Part shown: in pieces, positions 8,348 through 17,370 of the stretch
How positions within the stretch are numbered: the first letter of the stretch is position 1
Layout: each line of letters begins with the position of its first letter
NCBI GenBank assembly: GCA_937915545.1
Contig: CALGIJ010000021.1
Coordinates: forward strand, 186,001-250,000
Direction: 5' to 3'
From: an uncultured Desulfobacterales bacterium
Lineage (GTDB): Bacteria > Desulfobacterota > Desulfobulbia > Desulfobulbales > Desulfocapsaceae
DNA: 64,000 bases
The notes under the pieces: model-generated
The model's input: the letters and a program-made list of their open reading frames with translations, nothing else
Told to the model about the DNA's origin: nothing
Database searches by the model: none
Position numbers and translations under genes: made by a program

Positions 8348-11300
8348 TTACTCCTCGCGGGTGGTCGGCCGTGGTTCCCCGGCCAGCAGGGCGTAGGGCC
8401 GCCAGTAGAACTCCCTGAGGCGCCGCCACGCCTGGCCCCGGAAGATCTCGAAGCGGGCGACGAGATAGTAGAGGGTCGGCACGACGATGAGCGTCAGGAA
8501 GGTGGCCAGCAGGAGGCCGAAGATGACCACGTTGGCCATCGACTTCCACCACATGCTCGACTCGCTGACCCAGGCCACCGACCAGGTATGGAAGTCGTAG
8601 GAAATCCCGCTGACCATGGGAATCAGCCCGAGGATGGTGGTGATAGCGGTCAGCAGCACCGGACGCAGCCGGGTTGTGCCGGCAAAGACCACCGCGTCCT
8701 TGAGGTCATGGCCGCGCTGGCGCAGCTTGATGGTGTAGTCGAGCAGGACGATGGCGTTGTTGACCACCACCCCGGCCAGCGAGATGACCCCGACCCCGGT
8801 CATGATGATGCCGAAGGGCGCCTTGAACAGGGCCATGCCGAGGAAGGCCCCGCCCAGGGAGAGGATCACCGAGGCCATGATGATGAAGGGGATGATGGCC
8901 GAGTTGAACATCGCCACCAGCACCAGGAAGATGAGCAGCAGGGCGACGAGGAAGGCCTTGGTGAGGAACTCCTCCGACTCACGCTGTTCGTCCTCCTCGC
9001 CGGTGAACTTCATGGTGTAGCCGCTCGGCAGGACGAACTTCTTCAGGTACTTGGAAGCCTCCTGGCGCACCACCGGCCCGGTGGTCTTGGTGCCCTCGAT
9101 ATTGGCCTTGACGGTCACCACCCGCTTGTTGTTGATGCGGTTGATATCGCCGATGGAGCCGGTGAAGACCACCTCGGCCACCGTCGACAATGGCACCGTC
9201 TCCCCGGAAGGCGTGGGCAGCATCAGCTCGTGGAGGACGTCGACGACGCGCCGGTCGCCCTCCGCCAGCTGCAGGGTGATGTCGAAGTCGTCGTCGCCCT
9301 GGCGGAAAGAGGAAACGTTGAGGCCGTTGTAGGCGCTCTTCAAGGCGAAACCGATGGTGTCGGTGGTCAGCCCGAAGAGGGCCGCCTTCTGCCGGTCGAC
9401 CATGACCTGCACCGAGGGGATGCCCTCGACGAAGTCGTCGCGGATGTCCTCGACGAAGGGGATGTCGGCGAGCACCTCCTTCACCTTGCGCGACAGCCGG
9501 CCGAGCACCTCGAAGTCCGGCCCGCTGATCTCGAGATTGATCGGCGAGCCGGTGGGCGGCCCCTCTTCCTCCTTGGCGATGGTGATCTTGCCGCCGGGGA
9601 TATCCGCCACCCGCTCGCGGATGGCATGTACAGTGGCGTGGCTTGACTCGCTGCGCTCCTCCAGTTCGACAAAGCGCACCCCGACATGGTTGGGCGAGTT
9701 GGCGCTGAAGGCGGCGCCGCCAGCCGCGCTGGTCACCCCCTGGATATAGACGTCTTTGACATTCTTGAGGTCGCTCGGCCCGCGGTAGCTCTTGCCGCCG
9801 GGAGTGGTGTATTCCTTGCCAGCGAGGGCGGCCAGGGGGGAAATCGGCCCCTTCTCGGCCTCCTTGCCGCTCACCCCGGCCACCGCCAGCTCGACGCGCT
9901 GAATGATGCGGTCGATATAGTCGAGGTCGGCCCCCTCGGGGGTGTCGATATTGACATAGAAGCCGCGCGGGTCGATCTCCGGGAAGAACTCCACCGGTTT
10001 TTCCAGACCGATGACCAGCAGCCACACCTCGACCATGAGGATCAGGCCGCCGAAGCTGAGACCGAGAATCGACCAGGGTTTCTCCAGGCAGGCGCGCAAG
10101 GTCCTGCTGTAGAGGGTCACCCAGAAGCCGGTGATTTTCGCCGGCTGGTCCACCGCCGCCGACATCTCCTCGATGGTTTTGGCGCTGGCGACGCTTCCCT
10201 TGACCTTCATGAACAATGAGCCCATGGCCGGGTTGATGACCAGGGCGACGAAGAGGCTCGAGGCGAGGGTGACGATCAGGGTCAGCGGCAGGTAGCGCAT
10301 GAACTCGCCCATGATGCCCGGCCAGAAGAGCATGGGAAAGAAGGCCGCCACGGTGGTCAGGGTCGAGCCGATCACCGGCCAGGCGACTTCCGAGGTGGCC
10401 CGCATGCAGGCCTCGACCCGGGTCGCCCCCTGCTGCATGAAGCGGTAGCTGTTCTCGATGATGACAATGGCGTTGTCGACCAGCATGCCCAGAGCCAGGG
10501 TCAGGCTGAAGAGCACCACCATGTTGAGGGTGATGCCCATGGCGGAGAGGATGATGAAGGTGAGCAGCATCGAGAAGGGGATCGACAGGCTGACGAGGAT
10601 GGCGTTGCGGATGCCCATGGAGAGGAAGACCACCAGCAACACCAGCACCAGGCCGGAATAGATGTTGTTCTCGAGATCGGCGATCATCACTTCGATGTCG
10701 CGGGATTTATCGAGCACCTTGCTGATCGTGGTGCCGCTCGGCCACATGGCGCGCTGCTCGCCGACGATCTCATCGACTCGCTTGGCAATGGCGATGATAT
10801 TCTCACCGGCGCGCTTCTTCACCGCCAGGTTGACCGCTTCCTGCCCGTTGATGCGGGAGATGGAGGTCTCCTCCTTGAAGCCGTCGATGACCTTGGCGAC
10901 ATCCTTCAGGTAGACCGGGTCGCCCTTATGGGTGCCGATGACCAGGCCATAGATCTCCTCGGGGGTCTGGAACTCGCCGGGGACGCGCAGCTGGAAGCGG
11001 CCGTTGCCGAGGCGGATGGCGCCGCCGGAGGTGTTCTGGTTCTCGCTCTTGACGGCATTCTGCAGGCTGTTGATGGTCAGCCCGTAATAGGCGAGCTTCT
11101 CCGGGGCCACCTCGACGCGGATCTCGCGCTCGAGGCCGCCGTTGACCTCGACTTCGAGGACCCCGGGAATGGTCTCGATCTCGTCCTGGAGGTCGTCGGC
11201 GATCTCCTTGAGACAGGCCAGGCCGCAGGAACCGGAGAGGGAGAAGACGATGATCGGCATCTCCGAGAGGTTGACCTCGAAGACCACCGGGTCGTCCTCG

Positions 11301-11668
11301 AGGTCGTTGGGGAGGTCGTTCTTGGCCTCGTCAACCTTGTCCTTGACGTCGCGCAGGGCCTGCTTGATGTCGGTGCCGGTGACGAACTCGACGTTGATCA
11401 CCGACTTGCCCTCGGAGCTGATCGAGGAGAGCTTCTTCAGGCCTTTGAGGCCCTTGAGCTTCTTCTCGATCTCGATGGTCACCGCCGTCTCGATGTCGGT
11501 GGGCGACACGCCCTTGTATTCGGTGGAGACGAAGACATAGGGGATGGTGACGTCGGGCTCGCTCTCGCGCGGCAGCGTCTTGTAGCTGTAGGCGCCGAAA
11601 ATCACCAGCAGCAGCATGACGACGAAGACGGTGGTACTGTTCCTGACCGCGGTATCAGAGACTATCAT
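8348..11668 (-). CDS. RND-family efflux pump (inner membrane transporter)
   Basis: 1106 residues, the size of AcrB/MdtB pumps. N-terminal helix (TTVFVVMLLLVIFGAYSYKTLPRE), two large periplasmic porter loops, and two blocks of five to six membrane helices. TM4 carries LGMLVDNAIVIIENSYR with the proton-relay aspartate. The second half repeats this as GVISLAGVVVNNAIVLLDY, with two asparagines where many homologues have Asp. The start overlaps the end of the fusion-protein gene by 4 bp. Substrate cannot be told from sequence. Confidence 0.95.
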   Translation of the reverse strand: MIVSDTAVRNSTTVFVVMLLLVIFGAYSYKTLPRESEPDVTIPYVFVSTEYKGVSPTDIETAVTIEIEKKLKGLKGLKKLSSISSEGKSVINVEFVTGTDIKQALRDVKDKVDEAKNDLPNDLEDDPVVFEVNLSEMPIIVFSLSGSCGLACLKEIADDLQDEIETIPGVLEVEVNGGLEREIRVEVAPEKLAYYGLTINSLQNAVKSENQNTSGGAIRLGNGRFQLRVPGEFQTPEEIYGLVIGTHKGDPVYLKDVAKVIDGFKEETSISRINGQEAVNLAVKKRAGENIIAIAKRVDEIVGEQRAMWPSGTTISKVLDKSRDIEVMIADLENNIYSGLVLVLLVVFLSMGIRNAILVSLSIPFSMLLTFIILSAMGITLNMVVLFSLTLALGMLVDNAIVIIENSYRFMQQGATRVEACMRATSEVAWPVIGSTLTTVAAFFPMLFWPGIMGEFMRYLPLTLIVTLASSLFVALVINPAMGSLFMKVKGSVASAKTIEEMSAAVDQPAKITGFWVTLYSRTLRACLEKPWSILGLSFGGLILMVEVWLLVIGLEKPVEFFPEIDPRGFYVNIDTPEGADLDYIDRIIQRVELAVAGVSGKEAEKGPISPLAALAGKEYTTPGGKSYRGPSDLKNVKDVYIQGVTSAAGGAAFSANSPNHVGVRFVELEERSESSHATVHAIRERVADIPGGKITIAKEEEGPPTGSPINLEISGPDFEVLGRLSRKVKEVLADIPFVEDIRDDFVEGIPSVQVMVDRQKAALFGLTTDTIGFALKSAYNGLNVSSFRQGDDDFDITLQLAEGDRRVVDVLHELMLPTPSGETVPLSTVAEVVFTGSIGDINRINNKRVVTVKANIEGTKTTGPVVRQEASKYLKKFVLPSGYTMKFTGEEDEQRESEEFLTKAFLVALLLIFLVLVAMFNSAIIPFIIMASVILSLGGAFLGMALFKAPFGIIMTGVGVISLAGVVVNNAIVLLDYTIKLRQRGHDLKDAVVFAGTTRLRPVLLTAITTILGLIPMVSGISYDFHTWSVAWVSESSMWWKSMANVVIFGLLLATFLTLIVVPTLYYLVARFEIFRGQAWRRLREFYWRPYALLAGEPRPTTREE

Positions 11669-12816
11669 AAGGTCAGTTCCTTCATTTCACGGGCCGCCTT
11701 GACCACCTTGACGGGCTGGCCGTCCTCGACATCGCGGTGGCCCTCGACGATGAGGTGGTCACCAGATTTCAGCCCTTCGACCACCTCCACCAGCCACTTC
11801 TCCATGACACCGAGGCGGATAGCACGCTTTTTCGCCACCCCGTCCTCCTCGACATAGACATACTGCTCGTTATTGCGGGAGATGACACTGTAGTAGGGGA
11901 CAACGATAGCTGCGGGCAGAGTCTTTTTAACGATGTCGGCACGGAGGAACATGCCGGGAAGGATGTCGCCAGCCTTGTTGTCGACCTCAAGTTCGAGGCG
12001 GAAGATGCGCGCCACCGTCTCCGGCGAGGAGGCGAGATAGTGCACCTTGCCGGTGAGCCGCCGCCCCGCCAGGGCCTGGATGGTGAAGTCGATGGCATTG
12101 AGGCCGCGCACCGCGGTGACGTCCGACTCGGGGATACCGACAACGGCCTTGACACGCTCGATGTCGATGATCTCGGCGATGGGGTCGCCCACCGCCAGCT
12201 GCAGCCCGACTTTGGCGTCGACTTTCTGCATTACGCCGTCCATGGGGGAGGTGACCAGGCAACGCGACAACTGCAGCTTGGCGTCCTCGAAGTCGGCTTT
12301 GGTGGTTTCCATGCGGGTACGGTTGGTGTCGAGGGTGGCGGTGGGGATGACCCCCTTGGCGTAAATGGCGCGGTCGCGCTCGAACTCGGCCTTGGCCAGG
12401 TTATAGGCGGCCTCGGTACGCTCGACGGCGATGCGGTAGTCGTCGTCGTCAATACGGGCGATGACGTCGCCGCGCTTGACCCGCTGCCCCTCGCGCACCA
12501 GCACCTCCTCCACCGTGCCGTTCAGCTTCGACAGGAGGTTGAGGGTGGTCCACGGCTCGATATTGCCGGGCAGGTTGATGCGGTCGCTGATGGTCGACGG
12601 CTGCAGGCTCAGGGTGACGGCATTGACCGCCGGTTTGCCGTTCTTCTCCGCCGCTTCCTTGCTGGAGGCGATGGAGGCGCTCTTGCGGTCGATGGCCCCG
12701 GCGAGGACGACAATCAGGATGCAGAGCGCCAGCAGCAGAAAGCGCGGCATGTTGCTCCAGAGAAAATAGACGAATTTGGCCCGTGCGCTCCTCGGGCCGA
12801 GTTGCTGTTCATTCAT
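11665..12816 (-). CDS. RND efflux periplasmic adaptor (membrane fusion protein)
   Basis: 383 residues. N-terminal membrane anchor (MPRFLLLALCILIVVLAGAI), biotinyl-lipoyl half motifs (LSKLNGTVEEVLVREGQRVKRGDVIARID and MDGVMQKVDAKVGLQLAVGDPIAEI) flanking a helical hairpin, then beta-barrel and membrane-proximal domains (PGMFLRADI, KSGDHLIVEGHRDV). It bridges the RND pump and TolC. The start overlaps the end of tetR by 8 bp, so the whole operon is probably read from the promoter in front of tetR. Confidence 0.93.
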   Translation of the reverse strand: MNEQQLGPRSARAKFVYFLWSNMPRFLLLALCILIVVLAGAIDRKSASIASSKEAAEKNGKPAVNAVTLSLQPSTISDRINLPGNIEPWTTLNLLSKLNGTVEEVLVREGQRVKRGDVIARIDDDDYRIAVERTEAAYNLAKAEFERDRAIYAKGVIPTATLDTNRTRMETTKADFEDAKLQLSRCLVTSPMDGVMQKVDAKVGLQLAVGDPIAEIIDIERVKAVVGIPESDVTAVRGLNAIDFTIQALAGRRLTGKVHYLASSPETVARIFRLELEVDNKAGDILPGMFLRADIVKKTLPAAIVVPYYSVISRNNEQYVYVEEDGVAKKRAIRLGVMEKWLVEVVEGLKSGDHLIVEGHRDVEDGQPVKVVKAAREMKELTL

Positions 12817-13447
12817 TGCCGTTATCCGTGGTAGAGATGAGTGGCTTCTGTGGCTGCAGGCCCTCCAGGGCCTGGCGGAAGAGGGATGTCAAGGCTTCCT
12901 CGGCCTCCTCGGTGGCGATCCGCCCGGAAAACCAGGCGGAGACGAGGAGCAGATAGAGGCCGTAAAAATGTCCGGTAATGTGGAGCAGTTCCAGCTCGCG
13001 GCGCAGCTCACCCCGCTCCTGGGCCTTCTCGAGGAGGGGAAAGAGCAGGGCAAAGTAGTTGTCCTCATGGGCGAGGTGCCGCTGCAGATCGACATCGCGG
13101 GGAAAGGCGGTCTGCTGCATAAAGATGCGGGCAAACTCGCGGTTCTCGGTAATCTTCATGAACTCCGCCATATAGATGCGGACCATCTGGGTGAGGATCG
13201 GCACCTCCTGGTCGGCGTTGGCAGTCAGCTCCTGGCGCAGGCACTCGAACTCGTCCTCGCAGAAGGCATGGAGGATGTCGCTCTTGGTGGGAAAATAGCC
13301 GTAGACCGTGCCTTTGCCGATGCCGGCGGCCCGCGCCAGTTCCTCGATGCTGGTTTTCTCGAAGCCCTTTTCGCTGAAGAGCCGTATCGCCGCCTGCATG
13401 ATCGCCCGGCGGGTTTCCTGTTTTTTCGCTTCTCGTAGTCCGCTCAT
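12809..13447 (-). CDS. TetR-family transcriptional regulator of the efflux operon
   Basis: 212 residues. N-terminal helix-turn-helix: TRRAIMQAAIRLFSEKGFEKTSIEELARAAGIGKGTVYGYFPTKSDIL is textbook TetR. The C-terminal ligand-binding half is divergent, as usual. The start at 13447 follows CAGGGGAC; an open frame extends further upstream but lacks homology. It is the first gene of the leftward efflux operon and overlaps the fusion-protein gene. Two palindromes flank its promoter, so autorepression relieved by an efflux substrate is the likely circuit. Confidence 0.93.
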   Translation of the reverse strand: MSGLREAKKQETRRAIMQAAIRLFSEKGFEKTSIEELARAAGIGKGTVYGYFPTKSDILHAFCEDEFECLRQELTANADQEVPILTQMVRIYMAEFMKITENREFARIFMQQTAFPRDVDLQRHLAHEDNYFALLFPLLEKAQERGELRRELELLHITGHFYGLYLLLVSAWFSGRIATEEAEEALTSLFRQALEGLQPQKPLISTTDNGNE

Positions 13448-13466
13448 GCTGTCCCCTGAAAAAATC

Positions 13467-13476
13467 GACCGTGGTC
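13467..13476. promoter_or_regulatory. Putative TetR operator 1
   Basis: GACCGTGGTC, a near-perfect palindrome inside ATCGACCGTGGTCGG, lies between the -10 box and the tetR start. A second copy lies 52 bp away on the other side of the promoter. Assignment to the adjacent TetR protein is inferred from position and symmetry. Confidence 0.6.
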
Positions 13477-13479
13477 GGA

Positions 13480-13507
13480 AATATAATATGGGGCGCAAAA
13501 ACGTCAA
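13480..13507 (-). promoter_or_regulatory. Sigma-70 promoter for tetR-efflux operon
   Basis: Reading the minus strand: TTGACG (13507-13502), a 16-bp spacer, TATATT (13485-13480). The leader to the tetR ATG is about 25 bp. The two GACCGYGGTC palindromes bracket the promoter. Confidence 0.6.
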
Positions 13508-13518
13508 CATAAAAAATC

Positions 13519-13528
13519 GACCGCGGTC
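13519..13528. promoter_or_regulatory. Putative TetR operator 2
   Basis: GACCGCGGTC is a perfect 10-bp palindrome, located upstream of the -35 box on the minus strand. Both copies are preceded by AAAAATC on the plus strand, so the repeated unit is longer than the palindrome itself. Confidence 0.6.
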
Positions 13529-13634
13529 ATTTTCCCATAAAGAGCCCGCCCATCGGTCCACTGCCCGCCGTGGCGCCAGTCGCCGCACCACCCCTCCTCC
13601 GGCCAGGCACGCTCCTTGCCGGGAGGGGCCGACC

Positions 13635-14552
13635 TTACGGACGATCCACCGCCGCCAGGCTGCGGCGAATACCGCGCTGGTAGACCACCCGCGGGTAGCC
13701 GAGGATGAGAAAGAGGCCTTCGCGGCTGCGGTGGCGGATGCCATGGCCCCGGCGAAAACGCGCCGCTCCCCGCCCCTGCTGGATCAAGGGGTGAACGCCG
13801 CCAAGCAGACAACCGCCCAGACCGAGGGACTCGGCGGCGAGCATGGCGTAGGTGGCGGCCACCACCGGGTCGGCCGGATCGCAATAGGGGCTGCCATAAA
13901 AATAGAGGGCCGCCGGCGCCTCGTAGGTGACGAGATCCTCACCGCGGGCATGGCCTGCGGTATAGGCCTGCACCAGGGGACGGACGAAGTCGCGCATCAG
14001 CAGGTGGGTGGCCTTGCCGGCAAAGAGCCGCATCAGGGCGAGGAACCAGGGCGACACCAGCCATTTCATGCCTTCGAGATAGAGGCAGAAGTCGGCCGAG
14101 AAACGCCGCACCTTGTCGGGGCTGTCGAGTACCAGGACATGGACATCGGAGGGCGGCAGGCCCATCGGCGCGGTGCGCACCGCCTCGAGCACCTGGTCGA
14201 GGACCTCCCCCGGCACCTCGCGGTCGCGAAACTCGCGGATGGAGCGTCGCCGCCGCATCAGGGCGAGGAGGGCCTGGTAGTCGGCGCAGTGCATGGCCTG
14301 AGGCAGCTCGGTGAGGTCGGCCGGCGACAGGCAGCGGCCGGAAACAACGATGGCCTCCCGCGGGCAGATGGCCATGCAGTGGCCGCAGGCGAAGCAGCCG
14401 AAATGCGAGTCGCCGCCGCTGGCGGCCTTGCCGTCTACCAGCCGAAGTGTGCCGTCCTTGCACACCTGAACGCAGAGGCCGCAGCCATTGCAGCGTTCCT
14501 TATCGATTACCGGCAGCGCCGCCTCGCGGGTGCGGCTGGTGGGGATAGCCAT
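13635..14552 (-). CDS. Ferredoxin-nitroreductase fusion
   Basis: 305 residues. The N-terminus carries two 4Fe-4S motifs, CNGCGLCVQVC and CFACGHCMAICP. A nitroreductase domain follows (RRRRSIREFRDREVPGEVLDQVLEAVRTAPMG) with a C-terminal LAAESLGLGGCLLGG stretch. Known relatives are FMN enzymes of anaerobes that take electrons from their own ferredoxin domain; substrates are mostly unknown. The start at 14552 has AGGAG upstream; a start at 14702 would add about 50 unrelated residues. Transcribed away from the GntR gene. Monocistronic as far as can be seen. Confidence 0.88.
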   Translation of the reverse strand: MAIPTSRTREAALPVIDKERCNGCGLCVQVCKDGTLRLVDGKAASGGDSHFGCFACGHCMAICPREAIVVSGRCLSPADLTELPQAMHCADYQALLALMRRRRSIREFRDREVPGEVLDQVLEAVRTAPMGLPPSDVHVLVLDSPDKVRRFSADFCLYLEGMKWLVSPWFLALMRLFAGKATHLLMRDFVRPLVQAYTAGHARGEDLVTYEAPAALYFYGSPYCDPADPVVAATYAMLAAESLGLGGCLLGGVHPLIQQGRGAARFRRGHGIRHRSREGLFLILGYPRVVYQRGIRRSLAAVDRP

Positions 14553-14910
14553 GGTCGTCGCTCCTTTCTTCCCTGAAGATGGTACAGCCGCCGGCTGCGC
14601 CAGCTGGCAACCCGGCAGGGTTGCGATTATCGCCTGTACTGAGACATTCTGCGGCGATATAACCACAGAGCCCTGTAATCTTCCGTGAGAATTTTGTTTC
14701 AATTTGTAGATGGGCGCCTACCCGCGGCAGGCGGCCAGATCCCAGGGAAGACGGCGGGAAGAAGAGGCCATGCGGCGGGAAGCCAGCGCCTTCCCATCAT
14801 TTTTCCTGATCGAAGGAGAGAAATATATTTGACATATATTTTTCGTATATAGTAAGTTGCCGCTACCAGCAGATGACACGGCATCCCCCGCAGCACCTTG
14901 AGGAGCCCCC
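14553..14910. other. Divergent intergenic region between nitroreductase and gntR genes
   Basis: No gene. The stretch 14815-14856 is strikingly AT-rich, with TTGACA at 14829-14834 and repeated ATATAT/TATATA words extending to TATAGT at 14848. The -35-like box is clear, but the only good -10 word is 13 bp away, closer than ideal. This AT-rich block is the best candidate for the GntR operator and promoter. Confidence 0.4.
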
Positions 14911-15669
14911 ATGGTCACAGCCATTCCGCCATCCGCCCCCACCGGCCGCGCTGCCGCCAGGGAGCGCAAGAACTCCCGCGGCGAAGGCGCCGCCACCGTC
15001 AAGGGGCCACGACAGCCCCTCGGCCTCGAGGCCTACGAGCAGATCTGCCGCGGCATCATCACCCTCGCCTACCAGCCGGGCGCCATCCTCGACGAAAAAC
15101 AGCTCATGGCCGACCTGCAACTCGGCCGCACGCCAATCCGCGAGGCCATCCTGCGCCTTGCCGGCGAGGGCTGGCTCGAGACCCAGCCCAACCGCGGCGC
15201 CATCGTGCCACCGATCACCCTGCAGAAAGCGCGGGCCGTCTTCGAGGCGATGCGCGTCCTCGAACTGGGCGTAGCCAACCTGGCCCTGGCGCAGAAAATC
15301 GACGAACAGCTGGCGGCCATGCACCGCGCCAACGAGGAGGTGGTGGCGGCCATCACCGCCAACGACATCCTCCGCCTGGTGGACGCCAACCACGGCTTCC
15401 ACCTCGCCTACGCCGACTGCGCCAAAAACGAGTTTCTCTATCGCGCCTGCCTCGAGGTGCGCAACCAGGCAAAGCGCCTCTCCTACCTTTCCTACGCCAA
15501 CGAAATCGACCGCAACCGCTCGCTGCACGGTCATTACCAGGAGGTGATAGCCGAGCACGAGGCGGTCATCGCCGCCCTCGAAACCCGCGACGGCGAAGGG
15601 CTGCGCGGCATCATCACCAGTCATATCAACGCCTTTCAGGCCAGGATCGTCTCCTATATGAGTTCCTGA
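14911..15669 (+). CDS. GntR-family (FCD-domain) transcriptional regulator
   Basis: 252 residues. A low-complexity N-terminus is followed by a winged helix (YEQICRGIITLAYQPGAILDEKQLMADLQLGRTPIREAILRLAGEGWLE) and a C-terminal helical FCD domain with the metal-ligand pattern D..FH (DANHGFHLAYA) and later histidines in HGHYQEVIAEHEAVIAALE. FCD regulators respond to carboxylic acids. It stands 98 bp upstream of the TRAP transporter and 5-oxoprolinase genes on the same strand, so it most likely controls them, with 5-oxoproline or a related acid as ligand. Confidence 0.9.
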   Translation: MVTAIPPSAPTGRAAARERKNSRGEGAATVKGPRQPLGLEAYEQICRGIITLAYQPGAILDEKQLMADLQLGRTPIREAILRLAGEGWLETQPNRGAIVPPITLQKARAVFEAMRVLELGVANLALAQKIDEQLAAMHRANEEVVAAITANDILRLVDANHGFHLAYADCAKNEFLYRACLEVRNQAKRLSYLSYANEIDRNRSLHGHYQEVIAEHEAVIAALETRDGEGLRGIITSHINAFQARIVSYMSS

Positions 15670-15767
15670 GACAGACAACGGAGGCCAGCCGCCGGCCGGC
15701 GCCCAGCGCCACAGACCGGCTCACGTGACAACGCTTCACCCTCAACCCTCAACAAAGGAAGGACACC

Positions 15768-16760
15768 ATGAAGAACTTCACCCACCTGCTCGCAGCAACC
15801 GCCCTCTCGGTCGGCCTCATCGCCGGCGCCGCCCAGGCCAAGACCTCCTGGACCGCCAACTCGGTGTGGCCGCCCAACAACCACCAGACCATGGCCCTGG
15901 AAGAGTTCGCCGCCAAAGTCAAGACGCTGACCGGCGGCGAGTTGGAGATCACCGTCAGCAGCGGCGGCGCCCTCGGCTACAAGGGCCCGGAGCTGCTCAA
16001 GGTAGTGCGCGACGGCATGGTGCCGCTCTCCGACATGCTGATCAGCGGCGTCGCCGGCGAGGACAAGATCTTCCAGACCGTCACCCTGCCCTTCCTCGCC
16101 AAGAACTTCGAGGAGGCCAAGCTGCTCAACGACACCGCCCGCCCCTACTTTGACAAGGCGGCCGAGAAGTGGGGCCAGAAGATCCTCTTCATCTCCCCCT
16201 GGCCCGGCGCCGGCGTGTGGAGCAAGCGGCAGATCACCACCGTCGAGGAGATGAAGGGCCTCAAGACCCGCACCTATGACAAGAACGGCTCACTGGTGGT
16301 CGAAGCCACCGGCGGCACCCCGATCACCATGCCCTTCAGCGACGTCTACGCCTCGCTCAACACTGGCGTCATCGACTCGGTGATCACCTCCACCCCGACT
16401 GCCGTCGACGCCAAGTTCTGGGAAGTGCTCAAGTTCTATCAGCCGATCAACATCACCATCGCCACCGACATGATCAACGTCAACCTCAAGGCCTTCAACA
16501 AGCTCGACAAGAAGGTCCAGGACGCCCTGGTCCAGGCCGGCAAGGAGATGGAGGCGGTCATGTGGCAAAAGGTCGCTGCCCTCGACAAGGAGAAAGAAGC
16601 CCTCTGCGTCAAGAACGGCATGACCGTGGTCGCCCCCTCGGCCGAGTTTCTCGCCAAGCTGGCCGCCATCACCGAGCAGATCCGCACCGACTGGCTCAAG
16701 GATGCCACCCCCGAAGCCAAGGCCCTTTATGACGAGTACATGAAGAAGGTCAAGCGCTAA
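15768..16760 (+). CDS. dctP: TRAP transporter solute-binding protein (DctP type)
   Basis: 330 residues with a signal peptide (FTHLLAATALSVGLIAGAAQA). The mature protein shows DctP features: LEEFAAKVKTLTGGELEITV, a conserved Arg region in MKGLKTRTYDKN, and PITMPFSDVYASLNTGVIDSV. It captures an organic acid in the periplasm for the DctQM permease. Context with pxpABC points to 5-oxoproline (pyroglutamate). A strong AAGGAAGGA-type site precedes the ATG. A 12-bp hairpin after the stop is typical for limiting expression of the membrane subunits relative to the binding protein. Confidence 0.93.
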   Translation: MKNFTHLLAATALSVGLIAGAAQAKTSWTANSVWPPNNHQTMALEEFAAKVKTLTGGELEITVSSGGALGYKGPELLKVVRDGMVPLSDMLISGVAGEDKIFQTVTLPFLAKNFEEAKLLNDTARPYFDKAAEKWGQKILFISPWPGAGVWSKRQITTVEEMKGLKTRTYDKNGSLVVEATGGTPITMPFSDVYASLNTGVIDSVITSTPTAVDAKFWEVLKFYQPINITIATDMINVNLKAFNKLDKKVQDALVQAGKEMEAVMWQKVAALDKEKEALCVKNGMTVVAPSAEFLAKLAAITEQIRTDWLKDATPEAKALYDEYMKKVKR

Positions 16761-16770
16761 GCAGCACCCT

Positions 16771-16798
16771 GGCCACCCGCCGCCCACGGCGGGTGGCC
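16771..16798 (+). terminator. Intercistronic hairpin between dctP and dctQ
   Basis: A perfect 12-bp GC stem (16771-16782 with 16787-16798) with a 4-nt loop starts 10 bp after the dctP stop and ends before the dctQ Shine-Dalgarno site. There is no T-run. It is more likely an mRNA stability or attenuation element than a full terminator. Confidence 0.65.
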
Positions 16799-16819
16799 CC
16801 ACCTCTGGAGGCCCCGCAT

Positions 16820-17356
16820 ATGAAACGGCTGATCAAGACCATGGACGGCATCTCCACCGTGGCCGGCGCCCTGGCGGCGGTGCTGCTGGTCATCGCCCTG
16901 GCCATCAACAGCGTCGAGATCTTCATCCGCACCGGTATCGACCGCACCCTGTTCATCACCGATGAGTATTCCGGCTACCTGATGTGCGGGCTGACCTTTC
17001 TCGCCCTCGCCTACACCCTCAAGGAGAAGGGCCATATCCGTATGACCATCGTCCACTCGCTGGTCAAGGACCGGGCCCGCTTGCACCTCGACAGCCTGTG
17101 CTATGTCGTCGGGGCGCTGTTCTCCGGCTTCGTCACCTGGCATGCCGCCAGCCTCTTCTGGGATTCGCTGGCCACCGGTTCGCAGTCGGTGCAGCTCTCC
17201 GCCACCTATCTCGCCTTTCCCCAGTTCTTCATGCCGCTTGGCGCCGCCATCCTCACCCAGCAATTCGTCTGCGAGTTCTTCAAGAACCAGCTGATCCTGC
17301 GCGGCGACACCAAGGGCTTCGAGATCAGGGTGGAAGCTGGCGATCTCGGCCGTTAA
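16820..17356 (+). CDS. dctQ: TRAP transporter small permease (DctQ)
   Basis: 178 residues with four predicted membrane helices, the DctQ topology: AGALAAVLLVIALAINSVEI, YLMCGLTFLALAYTLKEKGHI, LCYVVGALFSGFVTWHAA and LAFPQFFMPLGAAILTQQF. The RMTIVHSL loop and the final helix match the family. The ATG at 16820 with CTGGAG upstream was chosen over a GTG at 16793 that lies within the hairpin arm. It pairs with DctM, 14 bp downstream. Confidence 0.92.
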   Translation: MKRLIKTMDGISTVAGALAAVLLVIALAINSVEIFIRTGIDRTLFITDEYSGYLMCGLTFLALAYTLKEKGHIRMTIVHSLVKDRARLHLDSLCYVVGALFSGFVTWHAASLFWDSLATGSQSVQLSATYLAFPQFFMPLGAAILTQQFVCEFFKNQLILRGDTKGFEIRVEAGDLGR

Positions 17357-17370
17357 GCAAAGGAGCCCCC

